DNA of 64,000 nt from a bacterium (GTDB lineage: Bacteria > Planctomycetota > UBA1135 > UBA2386): NCBI GenBank assembly GCA_030432695.1, contig JAUILN010000007.1, positions 310,001 through 374,000 of the forward strand, in the 5' to 3' direction. Position numbers and translations under genes: made by a program. The notes below the pieces were generated by a model. That model did not search any database. It was not told where the DNA came from and was given only the letters and a program-made list of their open reading frames with translations. Below are positions 8,542-17,942 of the stretch, piece by piece (positions within the stretch are counted from its first letter, which is position 1; every line of letters starts with the position of its first letter).

Positions 8542-10140
8542 ATGCTCTCGTATCGACTCCCGGCACTCGCGCTCGCACTCGCCGCCGCCCCCGCGGCGAC
8601 GGCTCCCGCCCAGGACCTCCCCAACATCGTCATCCTCTACGCCGACGACCTCGGCTACGGCGACCTGTCCTGCCTGAATCCCGACGCCGCCTACCAGACC
8701 CCCCGCCTCGACCGCCTCGCCGCCGAGGGGCTGCTGTTCACCGACGCGCACAGCCCCTGCACCATCTGCTCGCCGTCGCGCTACGGCCTCCTCTCCGGCA
8801 ACCTCGTGTGCCGCACCGGCCGTAAGCCGCGCGCCTTCGAGGGCCCCGGCGGACCGAGCTTCCTGCAGGAGGGCGTCCCCACCCTCGCCGACACGCTCCG
8901 CGCCCAGGGCTACCGCACCGCGATCTTCGGCAAGTGGCACCTCGGCCTCACCTGGTTCGACGCCGACGGCGAACGACTCGGTGGCGGCTTCGACAACTCG
9001 CTGAAGATCGATTACGCGAAGAGCACGCCACTGCTCGACGGCCCGCAGACCCGCGGCTTCGACGTCTCGTTCGTGACCCCGAACTGCCCCACCACCGACC
9101 CGCTCTATCTCTACATCGAGAACGGCAACGTGGTGGAGCCGGCGAGCATGCGCCACAAGCGCGACACGCTGCCCAATCCGGGCGGCAAATGGCGCTGGGA
9201 CAATGACGAGGGCTGGATGGCACCGGGCTACCGCTTCCTCGATGCCGACGTGATGTTCTGCGACAAGGCGATGGCCTTCGTGCGCGAACACCGCGAGGCG
9301 CATTCCGAGCAGCCGTTCCTGCTGATCCTGTCGACGCAGATCGCCCACGCGCCGGTCCTCCCCGCAGCCGGCTTCGACGGCAAGACCGACGCCGGACCCC
9401 GCGGCGATTTCGTGGTCGAACTCGACACCCTCGCCGGCCGTCTCCTCGATCTGCTGGCCGAACTCGAGATCGACGACGACACCCTGGTGCTCTTCAACTC
9501 CGACAACGGTCCCGAGACCCTGCACACCATCTGGATGCGGCAGGACCACCAGCACGACGCCGCCGGCGGCTGGCGCGGCATGAAGCGCGACGGCTGGGAG
9601 GGCGGCCACCGGGTGCCGCTGATCGCCCGCTGGCCCGGCCACATCCCCGCAGGCCGCAAGACCACCCAGCTCGCCAACACCACCGACCTCTACGCCACCC
9701 TCGCCTCGCTCACCGGCGCCGAACTCCCCGACGACGTCGCCGTCGACAGCTTCGACCTCCTCCCGGTGCTCAGCGGCCAACGACCCGACGACCGACCGCT
9801 CCGCCCCCACATGCTCACCCAGAGCTTCCGCGGCGAGTTCCAGCTGCGCGCCGGCAAGTGGAAGCTCCTGGCCCACCAGGGCTCCGGCGGCAATGGCTAC
9901 GACCGCGGCGCGATGCAGGACTATGCGCTGCCCGAGACCGCACCCGAGGCTCCCGGTCAGCTCTACGACCTGGAGGCGGATCCAGGCGAGACGCGGAACC
10001 TGTGGTTCGAGCAGGCGGCGGTGCGCAAAAGGCTCATGGCTTCGCTCGCCGAGTGGACCGCCGAGGGAACGGGCCGGACCGCACCGAGGGATCGAGCACC
10101 GCGCGGGCCAGCCGGGCTGCCGCGCTCCGAAGGTCGATGA
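8542..10140 (+). CDS. Exported type I sulfatase
   Basis: 532 residues. The signal peptide is MLSYRLPALALALAAAPA with cleavage near AQ. The mature start NIVILYADDLGYGDLSC carries metal ligands D35 and D36. The sulfatase signature is C-S-P-S-R at 76-80, with C76 the residue to be converted to formylglycine. Later features are IFGKWHLG, LFNSDNGPE (metal Asp/Asn) and GGHRVPLIARWPGHI. It would hydrolyse sulfate esters, probably of sulfated polysaccharides, outside the cytoplasmic membrane. A matching formylglycine-generating enzyme is not in the window; the SUMF1-like domain at 31142-33802 is fused to a kinase and lacks the Cys pair. Length is normal for the family. Confidence 0.95.
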   Translation: MLSYRLPALALALAAAPAATAPAQDLPNIVILYADDLGYGDLSCLNPDAAYQTPRLDRLAAEGLLFTDAHSPCTICSPSRYGLLSGNLVCRTGRKPRAFEGPGGPSFLQEGVPTLADTLRAQGYRTAIFGKWHLGLTWFDADGERLGGGFDNSLKIDYAKSTPLLDGPQTRGFDVSFVTPNCPTTDPLYLYIENGNVVEPASMRHKRDTLPNPGGKWRWDNDEGWMAPGYRFLDADVMFCDKAMAFVREHREAHSEQPFLLILSTQIAHAPVLPAAGFDGKTDAGPRGDFVVELDTLAGRLLDLLAELEIDDDTLVLFNSDNGPETLHTIWMRQDHQHDAAGGWRGMKRDGWEGGHRVPLIARWPGHIPAGRKTTQLANTTDLYATLASLTGAELPDDVAVDSFDLLPVLSGQRPDDRPLRPHMLTQSFRGEFQLRAGKWKLLAHQGSGGNGYDRGAMQDYALPETAPEAPGQLYDLEADPGETRNLWFEQAAVRKRLMASLAEWTAEGTGRTAPRDRAPRGPAGLPRSEGR

Positions 10141-10180
10141 CCCCCGGAAGCTCCTCGTGCGAACGCCCCGGACGACTGCG

Positions 10181-10186
10181 TAGACT
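10181..10186 (+). promoter_or_regulatory. Candidate -10 element TAGACT for the EF-G gene
   Basis: TAGACT ends 8 bases before the ATG at 10195, with no Shine-Dalgarno in CGCTCTCG. The same hexamer occurs at 61063. Possible leaderless start. Confidence 0.45.
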
Positions 10187-10194
10187 CGCTCTCG

Positions 10195-12279
10195 ATGGAC
10201 CCCACCCGCGTCCGCAACCTCGGCATCGTCGCGCACATCGATGCCGGCAAGACCACCGTCTCCGAGCACGTCCTGTTCGACGCCGGCGTGCAGCACAAGC
10301 ACGGCTCGATCGACGACGGGGACACCACGCTCGACTGGATGGCCGAGGAGCGGGAGCGTGGCATCACGATCACCGCGGCGGCGACCACGGTGCCCTGGCC
10401 CGATCGCGACGGGAACCCGCACCAGCTCAACCTGATCGACACGCCGGGCCACGTCGACTTCACGGTGGAAGTGGAGCGGGCGATGCGGGTGCTCGACGGC
10501 GCGGTGCTGGTGGTCGACGCGGTGCAGGCGGTGCAGGCCCAGACCGAGACCGTGTGGCGGCAGATGGAGCGCTACCGGGTGCCGGCGCTGGCGTTCGTCA
10601 ACAAGCTCGACCGCGTCGGCGCCGACTACCTGCGCTGCGTGGCGCGGCTGCGCGATCGGCTCGGGGCGCCCGCCCGCCCGGTGCAGTACCCGATCCTCGG
10701 CGAGGGCGAAGGCGGCCACGCCACGCTCGACGGCATCGTCTGCCTCTTGTCGGGCCGGGTCTGGACCTTCGCCGATGGCGGTAAGACCGCGTCGCTCGAC
10801 GCGTCGCCGGTGCCCGACTCGATCGCCGACGAGGTCGGGGTGCTGCGCAGCGAGCTGATCGACGAGCTGGCCGGGGACGACGAGGGGCTGCTGGAGCTGG
10901 TCGGCGACGGCGTGGAACCGCCGGTCGACCTGCTCCGCGCGGCGCTGCGCCAGCGGGTGATCGCCCGCACGCTGGTGCCCGTCTACTGCGGCTCGGGCCT
11001 GCGCAACTTCGGCGTCCAGCCGCTGCTCGACGCGGTGGTCGACCTGCTGCCCTCACCGCTCGACATGCCGCCGGTCCGCGGCCGCGATCCGAATAGCGGC
11101 GCGATCGTGGAGCGCGCCTGCGACCCCGAGGCGCCGACCGCGGCACTGTGCTTCAAGCTTCAAGCCGACGCTCATGGCGAGCGGGCGTTCGTGCGCGTCT
11201 ACTCCGGACGGATCGAAGCCGGCACCGGGCTGTGGAACCCGCGCACCGGCCGCCACGAGCGCATCAACCGGATCCTGCGGGTGCACGCCAATGGCGGCCA
11301 GGCATTGGAGGTGGCCGAGGCGGGCGACATCGTCGCACTGATCGGCCCCAAGCAGACCGGCACCGGCGACACGCTGTGCCCCAAGGACCATCCGATCGCA
11401 CTCGAGTCCCTCGAGGTCCCCGACGCCGTGCTGACCCGGCGGGTCGAACCGAAGTCGACCAAGGACCGCGACAAGCTGAAGACCGCGCTGCTGCGGATGA
11501 GCCACGAGGACCCGAGCCTGCACGTGACGGTCGACGACGAGTCGCCGTGGCTGGTGGCGGGCATGGGTGAGCTGCACCTGGAGGTCGCGCAGCATCGGCT
11601 GGAGACCGAGCACCACGTGGCCTGCAACTTCGGCGAGCCGCGGGTGGAGTATCGCGAGGCGGTGCGGGGCGCGGGGCGCGGCAGCTCCGAGGTGTCCCGT
11701 GCGGCCAGCGGGGCGACGGTGTTCGGCGCGGTCGAGGTCGAGGTCGTCGCCGACGCCGCGGTCGACGGCGCGGTGGTCGACTGGGACGACCAGGGCGCGA
11801 TCCCCACCCCGTTCCGGATGGCGGTGGAGTCGGCCCTACGCGGCGAGGCGACCTCCGGCCCACGCTGCGGCTTCCCGTTGACGCATGCGCGGATCCGGGT
11901 GGTCGGCGGGCGCAGCGAACCCGCCCACGACTCCGAAGCCGGCTTCACCGAGGCCGCGGTCCGCGCGCTACGCGCTGCCTTGGAGAATGGCCAGGTGGAT
12001 TTCCTCGAGCCGTGGATGGCACTCGAGGTCCAGATCCGCGACGAGTTCGCCAACGGCGTGATCGGCGATCTGAACTCCCGCGGCGCGGTCGTCGAGGACG
12101 TCCAGGCCGACGGCGAGCTGCGGACCATCCACGCGCATTGCGCGCTGACCCACCTGATCGGCTATGCGACTCGGGTGCGGTCTTTGAGCCAGGGCTCCGC
12201 GCAATGGTCGCTTACACCGGCCGACTTCCGGGCGGTGCCGGAGCACGAACTCGGAGCGCGCGGGCTGGTCCTGGGCTGA
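10195..12279 (+). CDS. fusA: Translation elongation factor G (EF-G)
   Basis: 694 residues, the usual EF-G length. G1 is AHIDAGKTT (13-21), switch region EERERGITIT (51-60), G3 DTPGHVDF (82-89) and G4 NKLD (136-139). Domain II and the domain III-V tail follow; MALEVQIRDEFANGVIGDLN matches the conserved domain IV/V segment. It catalyses GTP-driven translocation or ribosome recycling. No rpsL, rpsG or tuf genes are nearby, so this is not the classical str operon; it may be a second EF-G paralogue, and the symbol is provisional. There is no Shine-Dalgarno, and TAGACT lies 8 bases upstream of the ATG. Confidence 0.92.
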   Translation: MDPTRVRNLGIVAHIDAGKTTVSEHVLFDAGVQHKHGSIDDGDTTLDWMAEERERGITITAAATTVPWPDRDGNPHQLNLIDTPGHVDFTVEVERAMRVLDGAVLVVDAVQAVQAQTETVWRQMERYRVPALAFVNKLDRVGADYLRCVARLRDRLGAPARPVQYPILGEGEGGHATLDGIVCLLSGRVWTFADGGKTASLDASPVPDSIADEVGVLRSELIDELAGDDEGLLELVGDGVEPPVDLLRAALRQRVIARTLVPVYCGSGLRNFGVQPLLDAVVDLLPSPLDMPPVRGRDPNSGAIVERACDPEAPTAALCFKLQADAHGERAFVRVYSGRIEAGTGLWNPRTGRHERINRILRVHANGGQALEVAEAGDIVALIGPKQTGTGDTLCPKDHPIALESLEVPDAVLTRRVEPKSTKDRDKLKTALLRMSHEDPSLHVTVDDESPWLVAGMGELHLEVAQHRLETEHHVACNFGEPRVEYREAVRGAGRGSSEVSRAASGATVFGAVEVEVVADAAVDGAVVDWDDQGAIPTPFRMAVESALRGEATSGPRCGFPLTHARIRVVGGRSEPAHDSEAGFTEAAVRALRAALENGQVDFLEPWMALEVQIRDEFANGVIGDLNSRGAVVEDVQADGELRTIHAHCALTHLIGYATRVRSLSQGSAQWSLTPADFRAVPEHELGARGLVLG

Positions 12280-12719
12280 GGTCGCGCGCGCACCTGCGCG
12301 GCGTCACCGGTCACCGCCTACGGTGCCGGTCGGCCTGGTGGCTCGACGAATCCGGACTTCGCGTGCACTCGATCCGGCGCGCATCGAGTCGCCGACCAGC
12401 AGCCTCGGCAGCCATTGTGCATTCGCTCGCCGGAGCGAGCCGAAACCTCGCTCGGGCATGGGAACGCCTGATCCCGTGCCGTCCTGCACCGACGCACGGA
12501 GCGACGCAGCTCGACGAGGCGACGACAAGAATCCGAAGGGGATCGGAATCACGCTGCGCGCGGCCTGCCGTCCCGCACGGAAGTGAACAGCGGGCACGCA
12601 CCGGGCATCCGGCCACGGTGATCGATCGCTGTCGCACGGGTCTCGGGCACGCGGCTTGTCTCGGCGGCGCATCCGACCACAGCGGTCGATTCCCCAGACC
12701 CGAGACAAACGGACCCGAG
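12280..12719. other. 440-base intergenic region with hairpins
   Basis: No credible gene seen. A perfect 6-bp stem with a 4-base loop (TCGCTC GCCG GAGCGA) lies at 12423-12438 but has no T tract. The last 80 bases contain complementary CTCGG/CCGAG segments, described separately. Confidence 0.5.
12638..12719 (+). promoter_or_regulatory. Leader with competing inverted repeats before the 12720 gene
   Basis: TTGTCTCGG (12656-12664) is exactly complementary to CCGAGACAA (12700-12708). GTCTCGGG (12640-12647) can pair with CCCGAGAC overlapping the same downstream arm. GACCCGAG occurs at 12697-12704 and again at 12712-12719, abutting the ATG. Two mutually exclusive stems are possible, one of which could hide the start codon. 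No known riboswitch was recognised. Confidence 0.3.
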
Positions 12720-14084
12720 ATGTTCCAGGTAACCCCCCGAGTGATCACCCCCGCCCTGCTGCTCGCCTGCGCCGGCCTGTTCGCCACGCCGCTCGCCGCC
12801 CAGCAGGACCCGACCGTCCGCCCGGACACCGCGCGCGAAGAGGCACGTGCCGGCGCACGGCAGGAGCAGCAGCGCTTCTTCACCGTCGACGACCTGATCG
12901 GTCAGACGGTCCGCGCCGCCCAGCAGGACAAGTCCGCAGCCGGAGGCGCGGCCGATGCGACCGCCGGCGGACGCAACAACGCGTCGACCGGACGCATCGT
13001 CGACATCGTCATGACCTGCTCCAACGGCAAGCAGACCGCCGAGGCCTCCGGGTCCACGGGCAAGCCCGAGGAGACTCCCGCTTCCGGCAGCGGTCGCGGC
13101 CAGCCCAGCGAAGGCGCCGCCTCGACCGGTCGCGGCACCGAAGGCCATCCCGGACAGGCGATGGTGCTGATTCGACTGCAGGCCGAAGGCACGTCGGTCG
13201 ACGACGGCTCCGGCACCGGCCGCAACCAGAACGACAACGCGCGCACCGGCGCGCAGTCGGGCAAGGACAGCCGCGTAGTGGCAGCACCGCTGTCGCAGCT
13301 CCACGCCGCCGAGGATGGCTCGCTGCAGCTGAAGGGCGCGATGCGCGGCTTCGCCGGCCTGCAGGAGTGGGACCAGGACGGTCAGAGCGGTCAGGCACGG
13401 GACGGCGCTTCGGGTCGCGAGGACGACCAGGGACGCGGCACGGGTCGCGAGGACGACCAGGGACGCGGCACGGGTCGCGAGATCGCCCAGAGACCTGACA
13501 GCATGCGCGACCCGCACGGCCAGCACGGCGACATGGTGCGAGCCAGCCAGCTCTCGCAGGCGCGGATCACCACCGAGGACGGCCAGCAGGTGAACGCGCA
13601 GAACGTGGTCGTGGACTTGCAAGAGGGCCGACCGGCCTACCTGCTGGTCACGATGTCCGACTCGTCGAAGGACGAGAACGGTGGGCGCGACGCCGGCGCG
13701 ACGATCGCCGCGCGGAGTCGGGGCACCGAAAGTTCGGCCAGGGCCGTCCCGGTCTCGCTGGTCCACAAGGCCCACAAGGTCGATGACTCGCAGGGCGAGG
13801 GCAAGCGACGCGGCGGCAGCCAGCAGGACGGCGACGACCCGGCCGGCTCCAAGCAGGACCCCGAGCGCAGCGCCGCGACGCGCGCCCGCACCGGCCGGCA
13901 GATGGCCGACGAGCAGGTCGTGCTGACGATCGCCGCGACCGCCGCGACGATCCAGAAGGCGCCGGAGGTCGACGCCGACGAACTGTCGAAGCTCGGCGAG
14001 TCCGAGTTCGAGAGCAAGATCCGCGAGGCCTTCCCGGACGCCGGGAACGCGCGCGAGAGCGCCGGCCAGGTCCGTCGTCGCTGA
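12720..14084 (+). CDS. Secreted PRC-barrel-like, low-complexity protein of unknown function
   Basis: 454 residues. The signal peptide is MFQVTPRVITPALLLACAG with cleavage near AAQQ. The mature protein is rich in Gly, Asp, Gln and Arg with little hydrophobic core. Three short beta-type segments stand out: TGRIVDIVMTCSNGKQ, QAMVLIRLQAEG, and NAQNVVVDLQEGRPAYLLVT; these resemble PRC-barrel strands, and the last looks like the typical PRC-barrel phrase. Between them is a tandem GREDDQGRGT repeat encoded by a perfect 30-base DNA repeat. The C-terminus (VDADELSKLGESEFESKIREAF) is acidic and helical. Possibly a stress or desiccation-type protein; function is not established. The ATG at 12720 begins the signal peptide. 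Confidence 0.65.
   Translation: MFQVTPRVITPALLLACAGLFATPLAAQQDPTVRPDTAREEARAGARQEQQRFFTVDDLIGQTVRAAQQDKSAAGGAADATAGGRNNASTGRIVDIVMTCSNGKQTAEASGSTGKPEETPASGSGRGQPSEGAASTGRGTEGHPGQAMVLIRLQAEGTSVDDGSGTGRNQNDNARTGAQSGKDSRVVAAPLSQLHAAEDGSLQLKGAMRGFAGLQEWDQDGQSGQARDGASGREDDQGRGTGREDDQGRGTGREIAQRPDSMRDPHGQHGDMVRASQLSQARITTEDGQQVNAQNVVVDLQEGRPAYLLVTMSDSSKDENGGRDAGATIAARSRGTESSARAVPVSLVHKAHKVDDSQGEGKRRGGSQQDGDDPAGSKQDPERSAATRARTGRQMADEQVVLTIAATAATIQKAPEVDADELSKLGESEFESKIREAFPDAGNARESAGQVRRR
13411..13481 (+). repeat. 30-bp perfect tandem repeat within the 12720 gene
   Basis: Bases 13411-13440 and 13441-13470 are identical (start CGGGTCGCGAGGACGACC); a third partial copy runs to about 13481. The unit encodes GREDDQGRGT in frame, so gain or loss of a unit keeps the frame. 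Confidence 0.9.
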
Positions 14085-14315
14085 GGCGATCGGCGGCGCC
14101 GAGGACGACCCCGACCACCTGCTGGAGATCGCGTGCTCTTGCCGCCCGAGACTCCGCGCAGGCAGTCGAGCGCGAACCCGGCCGGCTGATCGGGGCCGGC
14201 GGAGTTCGGCGCTCGATCGTCCAGGTCCACCAGACGCCACTCCCGAATCGGTGACCGGCACTCGGATCGTCGGCTATGCGGCAGGAGCCCCGCCGTCTCG
14301 AACGGAACCGATCCG

Positions 14316-15251
14316 ATGCCTAGCGATCCCCGTCTCACCGTCGTCCTGGCCCTCGCCCTCACCGGAACGTCGCTGCTCTCCCAAGTTCCGAGCGTGTCCC
14401 TGTCGGCGCCGAACACCCTGTCGATCCGCGCTGCCGCGCTCGGCAGGACCGCGTCCGCGAGTCGCCCGTCCGGGTTGCTCGCCACCACCGATCGGATGGA
14501 GGCCGCGGTTCCCGGTGCCGCCGTCTCGACCGCGTGGTCGGCCGCCGGCGAGTTCGTGGAGATCATCGAGACCGTGGATCTCGGCGACCACTCGGCTATC
14601 GGATCGATCGGGCCGCACACCTACCTGATGCAGTTCGCCGCGTCGGCATCCGCACCTGCAGTGCTGCGGATCGAGCGCAGCACCACGGTCTCCATCGGCA
14701 CGCCCTGGCCCGCCGTCGACATCGACCTGGGCAACGACGGCACGATCGACATCAGCAATCCGGGCAGTGAGGTCACCGTGCCGGTCACCGGTTTCGGCCC
14801 GGCCGGCTTCGCCGTCCGTCTGGTCGTCGCGACGCAAGCCAGCGGGATGCAGTCGGCGCGTTCCACGCTGCGCTTCCGGATGGTGCCCGACAACGACTTC
14901 TCGGTGATCCGGACGGCGACCGGTTGCGCCGAGCCGGCCGTCCGCGATCTCTACGTGAACCCGATCTTCGCGGGACGCGGGATGCGCATCGCCGCCGGAC
15001 CATCGTTGGACCACAACGGTGTTGTGCTGGTGTTCGGAGCAAGGAGCCAACCCACCATCCTGCCGTTGGGGGCCGGCAACTGCATCTTGATGCCGAGCGT
15101 CGACGTGACCATCGACGCGTTCGGCATCTACTCGGCGGTCGACATCCCGCTACCCGCCGCGGTCCGCCCGCTCACGCTCCAGGTCCAGGGGGTCCGCTGG
15201 GTGCCGGGGATCCTGGAGACGACCGACGCCGTCGAGATCCGGATCCGCTGA
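14316..15251 (+). CDS. Secreted protein of unknown function with a C-terminal beta-sandwich module
   Basis: 311 residues. The signal peptide is MPSDPRLTVVLALALTGTSLLSQ. GGAAC lies about 7 bases upstream of the ATG. The body contains DIDLGNDGTIDIS, a D-x-D-x-[DN]-G calcium-loop-like motif, and a beta-rich region. The C-terminal 90 residues (LPLGAGNCILMPSVDVTI, a Gly, IPLPAAVRPLTLQVQG) follow the same pattern as the ends of three other secreted proteins in this window. No enzymatic motif seen. Preceded by 231 bases without a gene and transcribed in the same direction as the 12720 gene. Confidence 0.7.
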   Translation: MPSDPRLTVVLALALTGTSLLSQVPSVSLSAPNTLSIRAAALGRTASASRPSGLLATTDRMEAAVPGAAVSTAWSAAGEFVEIIETVDLGDHSAIGSIGPHTYLMQFAASASAPAVLRIERSTTVSIGTPWPAVDIDLGNDGTIDISNPGSEVTVPVTGFGPAGFAVRLVVATQASGMQSARSTLRFRMVPDNDFSVIRTATGCAEPAVRDLYVNPIFAGRGMRIAAGPSLDHNGVVLVFGARSQPTILPLGAGNCILMPSVDVTIDAFGIYSAVDIPLPAAVRPLTLQVQGVRWVPGILETTDAVEIRIR

Positions 15252-15402
15252 GCACGGTCGGGACTGGACACGGCCCGGTGCAGGTGAGGGGGAAGCCGAG
15301 AAACCGGGTCCCCGCCGATCACGCCTACCTCGAAGCGTTGTAGGAAGGCACGGAACCGCTGGCGTGAATCCCCAGGACCAGCGATCCCCGGATCGGGCGA
15401 GC

Positions 15403-16578
15403 TCACCGCCGCCGCGCCGGGGGAGCCTCACCGCGCCGGTTGAGGAACGCGTACATGAACGCGTCCTCGGCGGTGCCCGCGCGGAGGGCGGCCAAGCGCT
15501 TCTCGAAGAACGCCATGATCTCCGGCGTGCCGGCGAGGCCCTCGCGCGCCGCGGGCAGCTCCTCGACCACCTTGGCGAACAGCAGGATGTCGCCGCGGCG
15601 ATCTGCCCAGTCCGCGACCGCGATCAGCGCGCGGTTGCCGAGCGCGCCCCGTGGCCAGGCGCCGAGGACCTGGCGCGCAGCGAGCATGCGCGCGATCGCC
15701 TCGTGGACCTTCGCGGCATCGAGCGCGGTGGCCCCGGCGCCGCGACCGCCCTGGTTCATGCCGAAGGCGGTGAGCCCGGCCTGGATCTCGGCGATCGCGA
15801 GGCCGCGTTCGACCTCGGTGCGCTCCTCGGCGGTGAGTGCGTCGTACACCTTGCCGTAGGCGCTGCGCTCGGCAGCGGCATCGTCGCGGAAGCGGCCGTT
15901 CCGGCGGTCGGCGAGGAAGGCTTCGGCGAGTTCACGCGTGGAGAGGTCGGCGCTGGCGGTCGCCGCGTCGACGGTGCTCTGCCAATCGGCGTAGAAGGTC
16001 GGACCGACGCCGGCGGGAAGTAGTCCGAGTGCCTCGCGCAGCAGGCTCGCGCGAACGGCCTCGTCGGTGGAGTCGATGGCCCGACGATGCAGCTCGGCGA
16101 CGCGGTCACGCTTCTCACGGCCCTCGCGCAGCCGCTGCAGGTAGACCTCGGGGCCGCCCGCCACGTAGCCGCTCAGCACCTCGTAGGGTCGGCCGTCGGC
16201 GTCGGCGAGGACCACGAACGGGTAGCCGCCCGGTCGATAGCGCGCCCGCAGCTCCTCGTTCTGGCGCACCGTCGCCTCGGACAGGATCGAGGTGTCGCGC
16301 GGGTAGTCGAGTTCGACCAGCACGTAGTCGCTGGTCACGGCATCGAGGAACGCCTGCTGGTCGAGGACGTCGGCCTTCAGCTTCTTGCACCAGCCGCACC
16401 AGTCCGAGCCGGTGAAGAACAGCAGCAGGTCGCGCGGCGGCTCGGCGCGGGCGAGGCGCTGTGCTGCGGCGAAGTCGTGGGTCCAGACGCTCGCCGAGCC
16501 GGTCGGCTCCTGCGCCGTCAGGGCACCAGCGAGGAACAGCCACCCGGCGGCGGCCCAAGGGAAGGCAACTCGATGCAT
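15403..16578 (-). CDS. Exported thioredoxin-fold protein (thioredoxin_7 type)
   Basis: 391 residues from the ATG at 16578; a GTG lies one codon upstream. The signal peptide is MHRVAFPWAAAGWLFLAGALTAQ. The thioredoxin-like domain covers about 35-155: LLLFFTGSDWCGWCKKLKADVL has redox-active C61-G-W-C64, and GGYPFVVLADADG supplies the cis-Pro region. The remaining roughly 240 residues are alpha-helical repeats of unknown role. It could act in periplasmic disulfide exchange or as a thiol sensor. The C-terminus is Arg/Pro-rich. Divergent from the 16630 gene with 51 bases between. Confidence 0.8.
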   Translation of the reverse strand: MHRVAFPWAAAGWLFLAGALTAQEPTGSASVWTHDFAAAQRLARAEPPRDLLLFFTGSDWCGWCKKLKADVLDQQAFLDAVTSDYVLVELDYPRDTSILSEATVRQNEELRARYRPGGYPFVVLADADGRPYEVLSGYVAGGPEVYLQRLREGREKRDRVAELHRRAIDSTDEAVRASLLREALGLLPAGVGPTFYADWQSTVDAATASADLSTRELAEAFLADRRNGRFRDDAAAERSAYGKVYDALTAEERTEVERGLAIAEIQAGLTAFGMNQGGRGAGATALDAAKVHEAIARMLAARQVLGAWPRGALGNRALIAVADWADRRGDILLFAKVVEELPAAREGLAGTPEIMAFFEKRLAALRAGTAEDAFMYAFLNRRGEAPPARRR

Positions 16579-16629
16579 CACGGAGGTCTCTCGATCGCGG
16601 TCTCGGGATCGTGGCCCGGAGGACGGCCC

Positions 16630-17697
16630 ATGGACGCGCGCCGCGAGAAACAGCTGCCGGAAGTGCCAGCCAGCCAGCAGAATGTGCGGCCCGCCTTGAC
16701 CAGCCTGCCGCCAGATCCCGACCGACGCGCATCCACGCTGGCGCTCCGCGAACGCCTGCGCGCCCAGGCCGGCACAGGGCCGTTCGCGCCGCCCCGCGCC
16801 GGTAGCATCGACTGCCGGGTCCCGCTGAAGCAGCTCTGGTGGGCGGCGGAGCGGGCACTTGCCACCCGCGGCAACGACGCGGCGCGGGCCCGGTTCGCGG
16901 ACGTCGATGCTCCCGCGCTACGGGCGGGAACGGTGCAGGATGGGGTCGCACGCGGGGTCCAGGTGGCCCTCGAGGAGGCGATGAGCCTCTGCGCTCCGGC
17001 TCCGCCGGAAGCCGCGCCGAACGCGGAGATCAGCGACGAGGACCGCGCGCGCGGTCGGAGCGAGGTGCTGGAGGGCAAGGACCTGCGACGCCGCCGCGAG
17101 TTGCTCGTCGCCTCGGGCGGCGCGCGGATCCGCTGGTCACGCCGCGGTGGGATCCTGTTCGTCGACCGGGCCCACGACGTCCACGTCGAGGACTGCGTCC
17201 GCTTCGAAGACCGTCGCGACCTCGGCGACCTCGATGGCTTCGTCGCCGATCCCACCGAGCGCCCGCGGCTGTTCTCGCCGGCCTTCCTGAAGCCATCGCG
17301 CTGGGAATCGCATCCCGGCTGGCAGTCGTTGGTCCTCGAAGGCCGCCTCGGCCGTCGCCCCGACGGGTTCCCGTGCCGGATGGTCCTGCTCGGTCGCGAA
17401 CACGAGTCGACGCTCCGGGTCAGCCTGTCGATCCACAACGACCACTTGAATCACCGGCTGCGACTCCGCCTGTTGTCGTGTCGCAACCCGGCCGCGATCT
17501 CGAGCGAGGGCTCGCCACCGCCGACGGTGGAGATGCGGAAGAGTCGATTCCACACCGCGGTGACATTGGTCCGCGCCTGTGGAGTTCTCCACATCGGGGA
17601 GGACGCCGTGTTCACGCCGGACGCGCAGTGCAAGGGCTGGGTACACCACCACTTCGAACTCGGTGGTGCGGCCTGGCACGAAGCGTCAAAAGTCTGA
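16630..17697 (+). CDS. Conserved-looking protein of unknown function
   Basis: 355 residues. GGAGGA at 16618-16623, 6 bases before the ATG at 16630, strongly supports this start. There is no signal peptide. The N-terminal 130 residues are helical and Arg/Ala-rich. The C-terminal part is beta-rich: RRGGILFVDRAHDVHVEDCV, EGRLGRRPDGFPCRMVLLG, then LRVSLSIHNDHLNHRLRLRL. The last phrase faintly resembles the beta-domain strands near the end of GH38-type glycosidases, but no catalytic domain is present, so I do not assign that function. A 9-bp-stem hairpin lies 15 bases downstream of the stop. Confidence 0.7.
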   Translation: MDARREKQLPEVPASQQNVRPALTSLPPDPDRRASTLALRERLRAQAGTGPFAPPRAGSIDCRVPLKQLWWAAERALATRGNDAARARFADVDAPALRAGTVQDGVARGVQVALEEAMSLCAPAPPEAAPNAEISDEDRARGRSEVLEGKDLRRRRELLVASGGARIRWSRRGGILFVDRAHDVHVEDCVRFEDRRDLGDLDGFVADPTERPRLFSPAFLKPSRWESHPGWQSLVLEGRLGRRPDGFPCRMVLLGREHESTLRVSLSIHNDHLNHRLRLRLLSCRNPAAISSEGSPPPTVEMRKSRFHTAVTLVRACGVLHIGEDAVFTPDAQCKGWVHHHFELGGAAWHEASKV

Positions 17698-17712
17698 GCG
17701 CTTCTCCACTTC

Positions 17713-17741
17713 TCCGGAATCTGCACCGTGTGGATTCCGGA
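17713..17741 (+). terminator. Terminator-like hairpin after the 16630 gene
   Basis: TCCGGAATC (17713-17721) and GATTCCGGA (17733-17741) form a perfect 9-bp stem with an 11-base loop. There is no T tract, so a Rho-independent role is uncertain. Confidence 0.4.
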
Positions 17742-17942
17742 GGAGAACCGGCACTTGCCGAGGTCCGTCGGAGCAGGACACTGGGCGGTCCCTCTCGTGA
17801 CGCCGCCGCGCGGACCTCGAGCGAAACCACGCCCCGCCGGCCCAACCGACGGGATCGCTCGGACGCCGCCGACATCGTTTCTCCGCCTTCCAGTCTCCGG
17901 GGTCCTCCCTCACCCCGTCGCCTCCTGCCAGGAAGGGTCGGC

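Noticed and set aside
8437..10719. Long minus-strand open frame continuing upstream of the 7369-8436 gene
   Set aside because: Antisense to the sulfatase and EF-G genes; no motif; the gene's signal peptide begins at 8436.
12304..12708. Minus-strand open frame in the intergenic region before 12720
   Set aside because: Arg-rich, no conserved motif, and it overlaps the inverted-repeat leader; not counted as a gene.
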